Assembly (NCBI RefSeq): GCF_000091305.1
Contig: NC_013929.1
Span: forward strand, 1,984,001-2,048,000
Direction: 5' to 3'
DNA length: 64,000 bases
Source of the DNA: Streptomyces scabiei 87.22
GTDB lineage: Bacteria; Actinomycetota; Actinomycetes; Streptomycetales; Streptomycetaceae
Each line of letters starts with the position of its first letter. The stretch's first letter is position 1. This document shows, one piece after another, positions 43,767 to 52,310 of the stretch. The position numbers were made by a program, and so were the translations under genes. The notes under the pieces are model-generated. The model was not told where the DNA came from. It worked only from the letters and a program-made list of their open reading frames with translations, and did not search any database.

Positions 43767-45170
43767 CTAGGTGAGGTACTGGCAGGTGGAGCGGGGGGTG
43801 TAGACGCCGTGCCCGGCGTGGCCGGTGTACTCCCGCTCGGTGATGACGAGTTCGCCGCGCGAGAGGACCGTCTCGACCCGGCCCGTGGTGCGCTTGCCCT
43901 CGTACGCCGAGTAGTCGACGTTCATGTGGTGGGTCTCGGCGGACATGACCTGCTCGGCGTGCGGGTCGTAGATGACGATGTCGGCGTCCGCGCCCGGCGC
44001 GATGGTGCCCTTCTTCGGGTACATGCCGAACATGCGGGCCGGAGTGGCGCAGGCGATCTCGATCCAGCGGCGCCGCGAGATGTGCCCGTCGACGACCGCC
44101 TGGTGGAGCAGATCCATCCGGTTCTCCACGCCCGGGAGGCCGTTGGGGATCTTGGAGAAGTCGCCGCGGCCCAGTTCCTTCTGGCCGACGAAGCAGAACG
44201 GGCAGTGGTCGGTGGAGACCACCTGGAGGTCGTTGGTGCGCAGGCCCTGCCAGAGCTTCGCCTGGTGCTCGCGCGGCCTCAAGGGGGTGCTGCACACGTA
44301 CTTGGAGCCCTCGAAGTCCGGCTCCGCGAGGTTGTCGGTGGACAGGAACAGATACTGCGGGCAGGTCTCGCCGAAGACGTTCAGCCCCTCGTCCCGTGCG
44401 CGGGCCAGCTCGGCCACCGCCTCCATGGCCGAGACGTGCACCACGTACAGGGGGGCGCCGGCGACCTGGGCGAGCTTGATGGCGCGGTGGGTGGCCTCGG
44501 CCTCCAGGAGGGCCTTGCGGACCTCGCCGTGGTAGCGGGGGTCCGTCTCGCCGCGGGCCAGGGCCTGTTCGACGAGGACGTCGATCGCGATGCCGTTCTC
44601 CGCGTGCATCATGATCAGTCCGCCGTTGTCGGCGGAGCGCTGCATGGCCCGCAGGATCTGGCCGTCGTCGCTGTAGAAGACGCCCGGGTAGGCCATGAAC
44701 TGCTTGAAGGAGGTGACGCCCTCCTGCACCAGCAGGTCCATCTCCTTCAGCGTGTCCTGGTTCACGTCGGAGACGATCATGTGGAAGGCGTAGTCGATCG
44801 CGCAGGTGCCCTCCGCCTTGGCGTGCCAGGCGTCGAGGCCCTCGCGCAGGGAGTGGCCGACGCTCTGCACGGCGAAGTCGACGATCGTCGTGGTGCCGCC
44901 CCAGGCGGCGGCCCGGGTCCCGGTCTCGAAGGTGTCGGAGGCGAAGGTGCCGCCGAAGGGGAGTTCCATGTGGGTGTGGGCGTCCACGCCGCCCGGGACG
45001 ACGTACTTGCCGGTGGCGTCGAGGGTGCGGTCCGCCGTCCAGGCGTCGGCGGTCGTGCTTCCGCTCGCCGCGAGTGCGACGACTCGGCCGTCCTCGATCA
45101 GGACATCGGCGTGGATCTCGTCCGAGGCTGTGATGACGAGACCGCCGCGGATGACTGTACGCCCGCTCAT
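43767..45170 (-). CDS. hydA: Dihydropyrimidinase / D-hydantoinase
   Basis: Zinc amidohydrolase opening dihydrouracil, dihydrothymine or 5-substituted hydantoins to N-carbamoyl amino acids. 467 residues: HxH in VDAHTHMELPFGG near 58, carbamylated Lys in VTSFKQFMAYPG near 149, His in VVHVSAMEA near 238 and the catalytic Asp in STDHCPFCF near 317. ATG45170 gives the normal N-terminus (SGRTVIRGGLVITASDEIHAD); the open frame to 45266 is unrelated. It passes product to the adjacent ureidopropionase-like enzyme encoded at 45.4 kb. Confidence 0.95.
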   Translation of the reverse strand: MSGRTVIRGGLVITASDEIHADVLIEDGRVVALAASGSTTADAWTADRTLDATGKYVVPGGVDAHTHMELPFGGTFASDTFETGTRAAAWGGTTTIVDFAVQSVGHSLREGLDAWHAKAEGTCAIDYAFHMIVSDVNQDTLKEMDLLVQEGVTSFKQFMAYPGVFYSDDGQILRAMQRSADNGGLIMMHAENGIAIDVLVEQALARGETDPRYHGEVRKALLEAEATHRAIKLAQVAGAPLYVVHVSAMEAVAELARARDEGLNVFGETCPQYLFLSTDNLAEPDFEGSKYVCSTPLRPREHQAKLWQGLRTNDLQVVSTDHCPFCFVGQKELGRGDFSKIPNGLPGVENRMDLLHQAVVDGHISRRRWIEIACATPARMFGMYPKKGTIAPGADADIVIYDPHAEQVMSAETHHMNVDYSAYEGKRTTGRVETVLSRGELVITEREYTGHAGHGVYTPRSTCQYLT

Positions 45171-45350
45171 TCGGTCACGCTCCGTTCGGTTGTCGGGAAA
45201 GTGCCGGTCGTCTGTGGCTGGTCGCTCCCCCACTCTCGGCTCCGCTCGAGCGGGAGGGGCCCCCATCGCGGCGGCAGCCGCATATCGGGCACCGCCCCGC
45301 GCCCCTTGAAGGCCCCTGCGGGGCCCGTCAGGGGCGCGGGTCGTGTGTTG

Positions 45351-46193
45351 CTACGGCGCCGTCAGCGGGCCGTACGCGTCCGGGCGGCGGTCGCGGAAGA
45401 ACTGCCAGCGGTCGCGGACCTCGCGGAGCTTGGCCAGGTCCAGGTCGCGGACGACGAGTTCGGTCTCCTTGTCGCTCGCGACCTCGCCGACGAACTGGGC
45501 CTCGGGGTCCACGAAGTAGGAGGTGCCGTAGAAGTCGTTGTCGCCGAGTTCCTCGACGCCGACCCGGTTGATGGCGCCGATGAAGTACTCGTTGGCGACG
45601 GCCGACGCCGGCTGCTCCAGCTGCCACAGGTAGCGGGACAGGCCCCGTGAGGTGGCCGACGGGTTGAACACGATCTCGGCGCCGCCGAGACCCAGCGCAC
45701 GCCAGCCCTCCGGGAAGTGCCGGTCGTAGCAGATGTAGACGCCGATCCTGCCCACGGCGGTGTCGAAGACCGGCCAGCCCGCGTTGCCGGGGCGGAAGTA
45801 GAACTTCTCCCAGAATCCCGGGACTTGCGGGATGTGGTGCTTGCGGTACTTGCCGAGGTACGTGCCGTCCGCGTCGATCACGGCGGCTGTGTTGTAGAGG
45901 ACGCCCGGCTGCTCCTCCTCGTACATCGGCAGCACGAGGACGAGGCCGAGTTCCCTGGCGAGCGCCTGGAAGCGCTTGACGATGGGGCCGTCGGGGATCG
46001 CTTCGGCGTACTCGTAGAACGCCTTGTCCTGGACCTGGCAGAAGTAGGGCCCGTAGAACAGCTCCTGGAAGCACATGACCTGCGCACCCTGCGCGGCGGC
46101 GTCGCGGGCCGCCTGCTCGTGGACCTGGATCATCGACTCCTTGTCGCCGGTCCAGGCCGTCTGGAAGATCGCTGCGCGGATGACTCTGCTCAT
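45351..46193 (-). CDS. Beta-ureidopropionase-like carbon-nitrogen hydrolase, copy 1
   Basis: 280-residue nitrilase-superfamily amidohydrolase with the Glu-Lys-Cys triad: CFQELFYGPYF near 41, GKYRKHHIPQVPGFWEK near 113 and VYICYDRHFPEGWR near 151. It would hydrolyse N-carbamoyl-beta-alanine or another carbamoyl amino acid to free amino acid, CO2 and ammonia after dihydropyrimidinase. It lies 180 bases upstream of that gene on the same strand. Strongly similar to the copy at 49.3 kb (for example the shared NDFYGTSYFVDP), so the pair may differ in substrate size. Confidence 0.92.
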   Translation of the reverse strand: MSRVIRAAIFQTAWTGDKESMIQVHEQAARDAAAQGAQVMCFQELFYGPYFCQVQDKAFYEYAEAIPDGPIVKRFQALARELGLVLVLPMYEEEQPGVLYNTAAVIDADGTYLGKYRKHHIPQVPGFWEKFYFRPGNAGWPVFDTAVGRIGVYICYDRHFPEGWRALGLGGAEIVFNPSATSRGLSRYLWQLEQPASAVANEYFIGAINRVGVEELGDNDFYGTSYFVDPEAQFVGEVASDKETELVVRDLDLAKLREVRDRWQFFRDRRPDAYGPLTAP

Positions 46194-46310
46194 CGGGACC
46201 TCCGGTCACTCGGTGTGCAGTGAGCGTAGGAAGACCGGAGATCCGGTTTGAGTTGCACGGTGTCACGTCTGCGGGCCTTCTGCGTTCCACCGTGTCACCT
46301 CTTCCTGGGC

Positions 46311-46351
46311 GCATGTTTCACCGTCGTTTTCGCAGGTCCCGGCATGTTTCA
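46311..46351. repeat. Direct repeat GCATGTTTCA downstream of the PucR gene
   Basis: GCATGTTTCA at 46311-46320 and again at 46342-46351, 31 bp apart on the same strand; the second contains the PucR stop codon. It lies in the promoter region of ureidopropionase copy 1 and could be a paired binding site for a regulator such as PucR. Confidence 0.4.
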
Positions 46352-47926
46352 GCCCTGTTGCGCGTCGTGGGCGAGGAGGGCGATGTGGACGGACGCGGCC
46401 TGTTCGAAGTCGTCGAGGTCCACACCGAGGCGGGCCTCTATGGCTTCGAGCCGGCGATACAGCGCGGGCCGGCTGACGTGGTGCAGCTGGGCGGTGTGCG
46501 ACTTGTTGCGGCCGGTCGCGAGATAGGTCCGCAGCACGGGCAGCAGGTCCTGCTCGGCGTGCCCGTCACCGCACAGCAGCCCGTCCAGTTCCCGCTCGGC
46601 GAACGCCTGCACGTGCGGGTCGTCCCGCAGCAGCCGGACCAGGCCGCGGAGGTGGACGTCCCGGAGGCGGACGACGACGGGGAGGTCCAGCCCGGTCGTG
46701 GCGGACTGGGCGACAGCGTCGGCCACATGCCGGGCCTCGCGCAGCCCGCCCGGTACGTCCTCCCAGGTGGTCCGGGCCTCGGCGGCTGCCACGACCGTCG
46801 TCCGCACCCCCGACTCGGACCGCAGCCGGGTCGCGAAGTGCGCGGTGAGCGCGGTCGCGTCCTGGTCCCGGGCCAGACTGAGCAGGACGGCGGTGGCTCC
46901 CTCCGCCAGCTCGGCGACGAGGCCGGGGAGCCCCAGCATCCTGAGCACGCGGTCGAGTTGGGCCGGTTCCCCGGCGCGTACGACGAGGGGCACGAAGGTA
47001 CGGCGGTTGACCGGGAGTCCGGCGGCTCGGGCCCTCGGCAGCAGCTGCCGGGCCGGTACGACCCCGGAGACGAGGTCCGTCAGGAGACTCTGCGCGGACT
47101 GTTCCTCCCAGCTGTGCGCCGAACCGCCGAGCATGCGGTGCAGGACGAGCGCCTCGGCGGCCCGGTCGGCGAGCAGCCGTCCCGTGGCGGTGTCGCCGCG
47201 GTGTCCGCACAGCACGACCTGGCCCCAGCGCTCCCCGCGTCCGCCCAGCTCGGCCCGTACCCAGCCGTCGCCCTCGCTGCCGCCCGCCTGCCGTGCGATG
47301 CGCTCCCAGTCGCGCAGCACGTCGTCGACCGCGGACCGCTCCCCCGCGGTGGCGAGGACGCGATGGGCGAGGTTGGTGACGACGAGCGGACAGCCCGCGT
47401 GGTGGGCGATCTCGTCGAGGAGCCGTTGCAGCGGGGCACCGGCGGTGATCAGACCGGTCAGGGCCGTACGGACGGCCTCCGACAGGCTCACGGCCGCGAA
47501 CTTGCGCCGTACGAGCCGGGACTGGACCTCCTCGGTCAGTTCGGCGAAGGGGAACGGCCGGTGCAGCACCACCATCGGCAGGCCGCACCGCTCCGCCGCC
47601 CGGCGCATCACGTCGGGCGGCGTCGGGAAGGCCCGGCCGAGACCGAGGACGACCGCGGCGGCCTCGGCCCGGTGCAGCGAGCGGATGTACTCGGCCTGGG
47701 CCTCCTCGTCCCCGGCGAGCAGGACCCCGGTGGTGAGGACCATCTCGCCGCCGGTGAGCATCACGCCCACGTCGGGGGCCTCGGCCACGTGCACCCAGCG
47801 CACCGGCCGGTCGAGCTGACCGGCCCCGGCCACCACCTCGGGCTCTCCGGCGAGGACCCGGTCCAGGTTGAGGACCTGGCGTACCGACAGGGCGGGTTCC
47901 GGGCCGGGGGCCGAGGTGGTGGTCAT
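46349..47926 (-). CDS. PucR-family transcriptional regulator of nucleobase catabolism
   Basis: 525 residues: N-terminal PucR ligand domain (SVRQVLNLDRVLAGEPEVVAG at 14-34; GGEMVLTTGVLLAGD near 59), a degenerate GGDEF-like/CdaR middle domain, and the C-terminal PucR helix-turn-helix (RTYLATGRNKSHTAQLHHVS, ALYRRLEAIEARLGVDL near 470-505). Members sense purine or pyrimidine breakdown products and control the neighbouring genes. It sits inside the cluster, between the transaminase and copy 1 of the ureidopropionase, and probably controls both flanks. Confidence 0.93.
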   Translation of the reverse strand: MTTTSAPGPEPALSVRQVLNLDRVLAGEPEVVAGAGQLDRPVRWVHVAEAPDVGVMLTGGEMVLTTGVLLAGDEEAQAEYIRSLHRAEAAAVVLGLGRAFPTPPDVMRRAAERCGLPMVVLHRPFPFAELTEEVQSRLVRRKFAAVSLSEAVRTALTGLITAGAPLQRLLDEIAHHAGCPLVVTNLAHRVLATAGERSAVDDVLRDWERIARQAGGSEGDGWVRAELGGRGERWGQVVLCGHRGDTATGRLLADRAAEALVLHRMLGGSAHSWEEQSAQSLLTDLVSGVVPARQLLPRARAAGLPVNRRTFVPLVVRAGEPAQLDRVLRMLGLPGLVAELAEGATAVLLSLARDQDATALTAHFATRLRSESGVRTTVVAAAEARTTWEDVPGGLREARHVADAVAQSATTGLDLPVVVRLRDVHLRGLVRLLRDDPHVQAFAERELDGLLCGDGHAEQDLLPVLRTYLATGRNKSHTAQLHHVSRPALYRRLEAIEARLGVDLDDFEQAASVHIALLAHDAQQG

Positions 47927-47957
47927 GGCGGTGTTCCTCAGATCTGTTCCTCCGGTG

Positions 47958-49244
47958 CTACCGGATGCTCCTCAGAGCCCGTTCGAGGGCTTCGGCGCCC
48001 TCCTCGGCCTCGGCGACGGTCAGCGACAGCGGGGGCGCGATGCGCAGCGCGCTGGTGTTGTGGCCGCCGCCCTTGCCGATCAGCAGGCCCTCGCGGCGGG
48101 CGGCTTCGAGGACGGCGGACGCGGCCTCGGGGTTGGCCTCGTCGGTGCCGGGCTTCACCAGCTCGATGCCGATCATGAGGCCCCGGCCGCGTACCTCCTT
48201 CACCTCCGGGATCTGCGCGGTGATCGCCCGCAGCCGCTCGATGAGCAGTCCGCCGACGCGCCGGGCGTTGCCCTGGAGGTCGTGCTCGATCAGGTAGTTG
48301 AGGTTGGCGAGCCCGGCGGCCATGGTGATCTGGGTGCCGCCGAAGGTCGAGATCGAGTTGCTGTCCAGACAGTTCATGACCTCGGAGCGGGCCACGACAC
48401 CGCCGATGGACATGCCGTTGCCGATGCCCTTGGCGAAGGTGAGGATGTCCGGCGGGCCGTTCTGCCCGTGCGCCTGCCAGCCCCAGAAGTTGTCGCCGGT
48501 GCGGCCCCAGCCGGTCTGCACCTCGTCCGCGATCCACAGCACGCCGTGCCGTTGCAGCACCTCGCGGAAGGCCGCGTACAGGCCGTCCGGCGGTGAGGTG
48601 AAGCCGCCGACGCCCTGGACCGGCTCGGCGATCAGCGCGGCCGGCGGGCGGCCGTGGCCGAGCAGGTCCTCCAGGTCGGCGACGCAGGCGGTGATGAAGT
48701 CGGCGTCGCTCAGGTCGGCGTACGGGCCGCGGGTGCGGACGCCGCCGTGCACGTACAGCGTCTGGAGCGGGGACAGCGAGGTCGGGGACCAGCCCTTGTT
48801 GCCGGTGATGCCGACCGCGCTGAACGAACGGCCGTGGTAGCTGTTGCGCATCGCCAGGATCTGGTTGCTGCGGCGGTGGGTCGTCGCCAGCATGAGCGCG
48901 GTGTCGTTGGCCTCGGTGCCGGAGGTGGTGAAGAAGACCCGGGCGTCCGGGATGCCGGACATCTGGGCGATCCGCTCGGCGAGTTCGACCATCGGCCGGT
49001 TGAGGTAGAGCGTCGAGGAGTGGATGATCCGCCCGGCCTGCTCGCTCACCGCCTTGGTGACCTCGGGCAGGGCGTGCGCGGTCATCGTGGTGAGGATGCC
49101 GCCGAAGAAGTCGAGGTACCGGGTGCCGGCGGCGTCCCAGACGTGGCGGCCCTCGCCGTGGGTGATCTCCAGGGGGTCCGCGTAGTAGAGCGCGAGCCAG
49201 TCGGGCAGTACGGCCTTGTGGCGTCCGAGCAGTTCGTCGGTCAC
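47958..49244 (-). CDS. Class III PLP aminotransferase, probable beta-alanine transaminase
   Basis: 428 residues: FTTSGTEANDTALMLA near 96, NSYHGRSFSAVGITG near 120, GVLWIADEVQTGWGRTG near 224 (PLP Asp) and the Schiff-base Lys in ILTFAKGIGNGMSIGG near 255. Class III enzymes include omega-amino acid transaminases; beside ureidopropionase genes the likely substrate is beta-alanine or beta-aminoisobutyrate, giving malonate or methylmalonate semialdehyde. GTG49244 with GGAGTGG upstream; 83 bases after ureidopropionase copy 2 and 31 bases before the PucR gene. Confidence 0.92.
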   Translation of the reverse strand: MTDELLGRHKAVLPDWLALYYADPLEITHGEGRHVWDAAGTRYLDFFGGILTTMTAHALPEVTKAVSEQAGRIIHSSTLYLNRPMVELAERIAQMSGIPDARVFFTTSGTEANDTALMLATTHRRSNQILAMRNSYHGRSFSAVGITGNKGWSPTSLSPLQTLYVHGGVRTRGPYADLSDADFITACVADLEDLLGHGRPPAALIAEPVQGVGGFTSPPDGLYAAFREVLQRHGVLWIADEVQTGWGRTGDNFWGWQAHGQNGPPDILTFAKGIGNGMSIGGVVARSEVMNCLDSNSISTFGGTQITMAAGLANLNYLIEHDLQGNARRVGGLLIERLRAITAQIPEVKEVRGRGLMIGIELVKPGTDEANPEAASAVLEAARREGLLIGKGGGHNTSALRIAPPLSLTVAEAEEGAEALERALRSIR

Positions 49245-49327
49245 GGCTGCACCACTCCTTTCACTCCTGTACGGGTTCTGCGGGTGTCACGGCTGTACGT
49301 GCCCACGCCGGGGCGCTGTGAGTCCCG

Positions 49328-50170
49328 TCAGGGCTGCACGAGTCCCTCGTAGGCGTCGGGGCGGCGGTCCCGGTAGAACGCCCACTGCTGCCGCACGTCC
49401 TCGATGAGGTCGAAGTCGAGGTCCCGTACGACCAGTTCCTCGCCCTTGTCGCTGGCGACCTCGCCGACGAACTTTCCGCGCGGGTCGACGAAGTAGGAGG
49501 TGCCGTAGAAGTCGTTGTCCCCGTACTCCTCCACGCCGACCCGGTTGATCGCGGCGACGAAGTACTCGTTGGCGACGGCGGCCGCGGGCTGCTCCAGCTG
49601 CCACAGGTGGGAGGAGAGGCCCCGGTGGGTCGCGGAGGGGTTGTAGACGAGCTGGGCGCCGTTCAGACCGAGCTGGCGCCAGCCCTCCGGGAAGTGGCGG
49701 TCGTAGCAGATGTAGACGCCGACCTTGCCGACGGCCGTGTCGAAGACCGGCCAGCCGAGGTTCCCGGGCTTGAAGTAGTACTTCTCCCAGAAGCCCTTGA
49801 CCTGGGGGATGTGGTGCTTGCGGTACTTGCCGAGGTAGGTGCCGTCGGAGTCGATCACCGCGGCGGTGTTGTAGTAGAACCCGGACTGCTCGACCTCGAA
49901 GACCGGGACGACGATCACCATGCCGGTCTCGCGGGCCAGCTCCCCCATGCGCGTGACGGTGGGGCCGTCGGGCACGGGCTCCGCCCAGGCGTAGTGCTCG
50001 GGTTCCTGGACCTGGCAGAAGTAGGGCGCGTTGAAGACTTCCTGGAAGCCGATCACCTTCGCGCCCTGCCGGGCGGCCTCGCGGGCGTGCTCGACGTGCT
50101 TGTCGACCATGGACGCGGTGTCGCCGGTCCAGGTCGCCTGGACCAGGGCGGCGCGTACGACGTTGGCCAT
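49328..50170 (-). CDS. Beta-ureidopropionase-like carbon-nitrogen hydrolase, copy 2
   Basis: 280 residues, same length and architecture as copy 1: Glu in GFQEVFNAPYF near 42, Lys in GKYRKHHIPQVKGFWEK near 113, Cys in VYICYDRHFPEGWR near 151. First gene of the catabolic cluster, followed by the transaminase, so this copy most likely makes the beta-amino acid for it. Differences from copy 1 lie mainly in the outer loops (EPEHYAWAEPVPDG, VFEVEQSGFYYN). Both triads are intact, so neither copy looks decayed. ATG50170 has GGAGCAG upstream. Confidence 0.92.
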   Translation of the reverse strand: MANVVRAALVQATWTGDTASMVDKHVEHAREAARQGAKVIGFQEVFNAPYFCQVQEPEHYAWAEPVPDGPTVTRMGELARETGMVIVVPVFEVEQSGFYYNTAAVIDSDGTYLGKYRKHHIPQVKGFWEKYYFKPGNLGWPVFDTAVGKVGVYICYDRHFPEGWRQLGLNGAQLVYNPSATHRGLSSHLWQLEQPAAAVANEYFVAAINRVGVEEYGDNDFYGTSYFVDPRGKFVGEVASDKGEELVVRDLDFDLIEDVRQQWAFYRDRRPDAYEGLVQP

Positions 50171-50201
50171 CTCAGCTGCTCCTTCGACAGGGACCTCAGA
50201 G

Positions 50202-50236
50202 AGCCTCTACGCCCGTAGACGAAGGTCGTAGAGGCT
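50202..50236. promoter_or_regulatory. Inverted repeat at the promoter of the pyrimidine catabolic cluster
   Basis: Perfect 10-bp arms AGCCTCTACG (50202-50211) and CGTAGAGGCT (50227-50236), 15-base spacer that itself carries a third half-site CGTAGAC (50214-50220). It lies 32 bases upstream of the ureidopropionase copy 2 start, a good place for an operator. The rest of 50237-50404 shows no gene. Confidence 0.6.
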
Positions 50237-50404
50237 TGAAACTAAGCCCCGTCGACGGGCTGGGCAAGACCATCGTCGTCAACCGGCCGAGTCGATCACG
50301 TTTCGCACTCCAGTGGGTGATTACCCCTGCGTTTCGCGTGCCGGGGCGCACGGGCGCCGCGAGGCGGTGCCGGTGCGCCTGACGGGGCGGACGCGACCGA
50401 CGGG

Positions 50405-51817
50405 TCAGCCGAGTCCCTGCACGCGCAGGGCGTGCACCACCTCGCGGTAGCGCTCCTCGGAGACGCGGCGCGCCGCCTCCAGTACGAGGGGCCTGAGCCG
50501 GCGCGGACGGGCCTGCGCGGTGCGGGCCGCCTCCTCCGGCGTACGCACGCGCACATAGACGTCGAGCAGCGCACGCGCCTCCCGCTCGCGCCCCTCGGCG
50601 GTGAGGGCGAGCACGGCCTCGCCGATCTCCTCGGCGGGCCGGGCGACGCCCTGCCGGAGCATCTGCTCCCCGTCCGGGGCGCGGCCCACCGCGTGCAGGG
50701 CGTCCGCCACCGCGACCAGCCGGTCGGCGGGCAGCGAGCCGGCCTCCCACAGCAGGGTCGCCCAGTCGGCGTCGAGCCCCGCCCGGTGCAGGTCGGCCGC
50801 GAGCAGCGGAAAGCGGGCGGCGGGCCAGCGCGCGGCCTCCACGAGGAGGGCGTGCGCCTCGCCGCTGCGGCCCTCCCGGCGCAGCCGCAGCAGGTGCTCC
50901 ACGGTGCCGGCGACCTCACGCCGCGCGTCGTCGTCCAGCGGCTGCCTCGCCCGCGGCTGCGCCGGCGCCTCCCCCTCGGTGCGCTCCGCGACTCCGGCGT
51001 ACCGGGCGCCCCGGGGGGCGCCGCCCCCGCGGCCGGCGGACGGTGCGGCGGGGATGTGGGGCGGGTCGTCGTCCGACGCCACGGGCGGCTCGTGCTCGGC
51101 CTCCACCGCCCCGGCGAAACGGGCGCCCCCGCGCGGGCGGCGCTTGGCACGCTGCCTGACCGGCGCCGGGGCGGCGGCCTCGGGGGCCCGGGCGGCGCCC
51201 GGGCGGGCGTCCGGAACGGTGCGAACGGCCTCCTCGGGCACCACGGGGACGGGACCCCCGGCGGTGTTCTCCCGGCCGTGTGCCGCGTCCCGCGCGAAGT
51301 CGTGCGGGACGCGGCGGTCGGCGTGCTCGATGCGGGTGCGCAGTTCCGTGCAGCGCGCCGTGGCGCGTTCGCGGTCGTCGTGGGCCCAGGCGAGGTCGAG
51401 GCGGACGGTGTCGGCCTCGACCCGGGTGGTGGCCGACCGGAGCCGGCTGGTCAGTTCGGCGGCGCGTTCGGCGGCGTAGCGCTGTTCGCGGAGCATGACG
51501 TCGAGGCGGTCACCGAGGGCGTCGCGGCCTCCGGGCCGGGCGTCGTAGGCGGCGAGGGAGGCGCCGTGCAGGGCGCGGGCGCGCTCGGTCTCCTGGGCCG
51601 CGGCGGCCGGGCCGTAGGCGGTGTCGAGGTCGTGCATGAGCGCTTCGACGACGTCCCAGGGCGGCACCTCCTGGCCGTCCAGGCAGGCGCGCATGCCGTC
51701 GGGATCGCGTTGCCAGAAGACGGCGCACCAGCCGCCGCCCTGGTCCAGCTTCGCCATCAGCTTGTTCAGGTATTGCGCGAACTCCCAAACCTCTGCCGGG
51801 AGTTGATTCACCGTCAC
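50405..51817 (-). CDS. Conserved actinobacterial hypothetical protein
   Basis: 470 residues, no known catalytic motif. N-terminal 70 residues are well ordered and Trp-rich (EVWEFAQYLNKLMAKLDQGG, WCAVFWQRDPDGM, VPPWDVVEALMHDL), then a coiled-coil (RYAAERAAELTSRLRSATTR, ERATARCTELRTRIEHADRR), an Ala/Pro/Arg-rich disordered linker (about 190-310), and a C-terminal helical array resembling tetratricopeptide-like repeats (LLVEAARWPAARFPLLAADL, RLVAVADALHAVGRAPDG). The layout suggests a scaffold. GTG51817 has GGGGAG 6 bases before. Repeated across Streptomyces as a hypothetical, in my recollection; function unknown. Confidence 0.75.
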   Translation of the reverse strand: MTVNQLPAEVWEFAQYLNKLMAKLDQGGGWCAVFWQRDPDGMRACLDGQEVPPWDVVEALMHDLDTAYGPAAAAQETERARALHGASLAAYDARPGGRDALGDRLDVMLREQRYAAERAAELTSRLRSATTRVEADTVRLDLAWAHDDRERATARCTELRTRIEHADRRVPHDFARDAAHGRENTAGGPVPVVPEEAVRTVPDARPGAARAPEAAAPAPVRQRAKRRPRGGARFAGAVEAEHEPPVASDDDPPHIPAAPSAGRGGGAPRGARYAGVAERTEGEAPAQPRARQPLDDDARREVAGTVEHLLRLRREGRSGEAHALLVEAARWPAARFPLLAADLHRAGLDADWATLLWEAGSLPADRLVAVADALHAVGRAPDGEQMLRQGVARPAEEIGEAVLALTAEGREREARALLDVYVRVRTPEEAARTAQARPRRLRPLVLEAARRVSEERYREVVHALRVQGLG

Positions 51818-51961
51818 CGCATACTCCCCGGCCGACTGGAGTGCTCCGACCCGATAGAAAACACCAGTTGTGTTACGGGCGGGCTACGCGCAGTTTTCGG
51901 GGCGGACGCGGTTCGCCGTGCGCGGTCGGGCGACGGCTGTGCGTGACGGGTCCGGGCCGGC

Positions 51962-52237
51962 TCAGGCGACGGCCGCCGTCGGCGCGCTCTCGGCGGCCGG
52001 CGCGCAGCGCGTCACGAGGTCGTCCATGGACAGCCCCAGGGCGCGGGCGAGGGCGGCGATCGTGAAGAAGGCGGGGGTGGGGGCCCGGCCGGTCTCGATC
52101 TTCCGCAGGGTCTCCGCGGAGAGTCCCGCGTGAGCCGCGATCTCCGCCATGCTCCGGCCGCCGCGGGCCTCGCGCAGCAACCGGCCGAGCCGCTCGCCGC
52201 GTTCGCGCTCTTCGGGGGTCAGGGGGGTGCGCACCAT
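51962..52237 (-). CDS. XRE-family helix-turn-helix regulator
   Basis: 91-residue single-domain regulator: helix-turn-helix SMAEIAAHAGLSAETLRKIETGRAPTPAF split over 29-57 with recognition helix SAETLRKIETG, followed by AALARALGLSMDDL. ATG52237 is preceded 6 bases earlier by TAGAAT on the same strand, so the mRNA is probably leaderless. Divergent from a methionine aminopeptidase gene and overlapping its operator-like inverted repeat, so it most likely represses that gene and itself. Confidence 0.9.
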   Translation of the reverse strand: MVRTPLTPEERERGERLGRLLREARGGRSMAEIAAHAGLSAETLRKIETGRAPTPAFFTIAALARALGLSMDDLVTRCAPAAESAPTAAVA

Positions 52238-52248
52238 GGCCCCATTCT

Positions 52249-52278
52249 AATACCGGCCGCCGCCGAGTGACCGGTATT
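52249..52278. promoter_or_regulatory. Shared operator between the XRE gene and map
   Basis: AATACCGG (52249-52256) and CCGGTATT (52271-52278) are perfect 8-bp inverted arms with a 14-base spacer; a third, partial site CGGTAT (52295-52300) overlaps the -10 (TATAGT, 52298-52303) of map. The left arm overlaps the XRE -10 (ATTCTA on plus, 52244-52249). One protein could thus shut both leaderless promoters. Confidence 0.75.
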
Positions 52279-52310
52279 TTAATTGGGTCCAGAGCGGTAT
52301 AGTAATTGGC

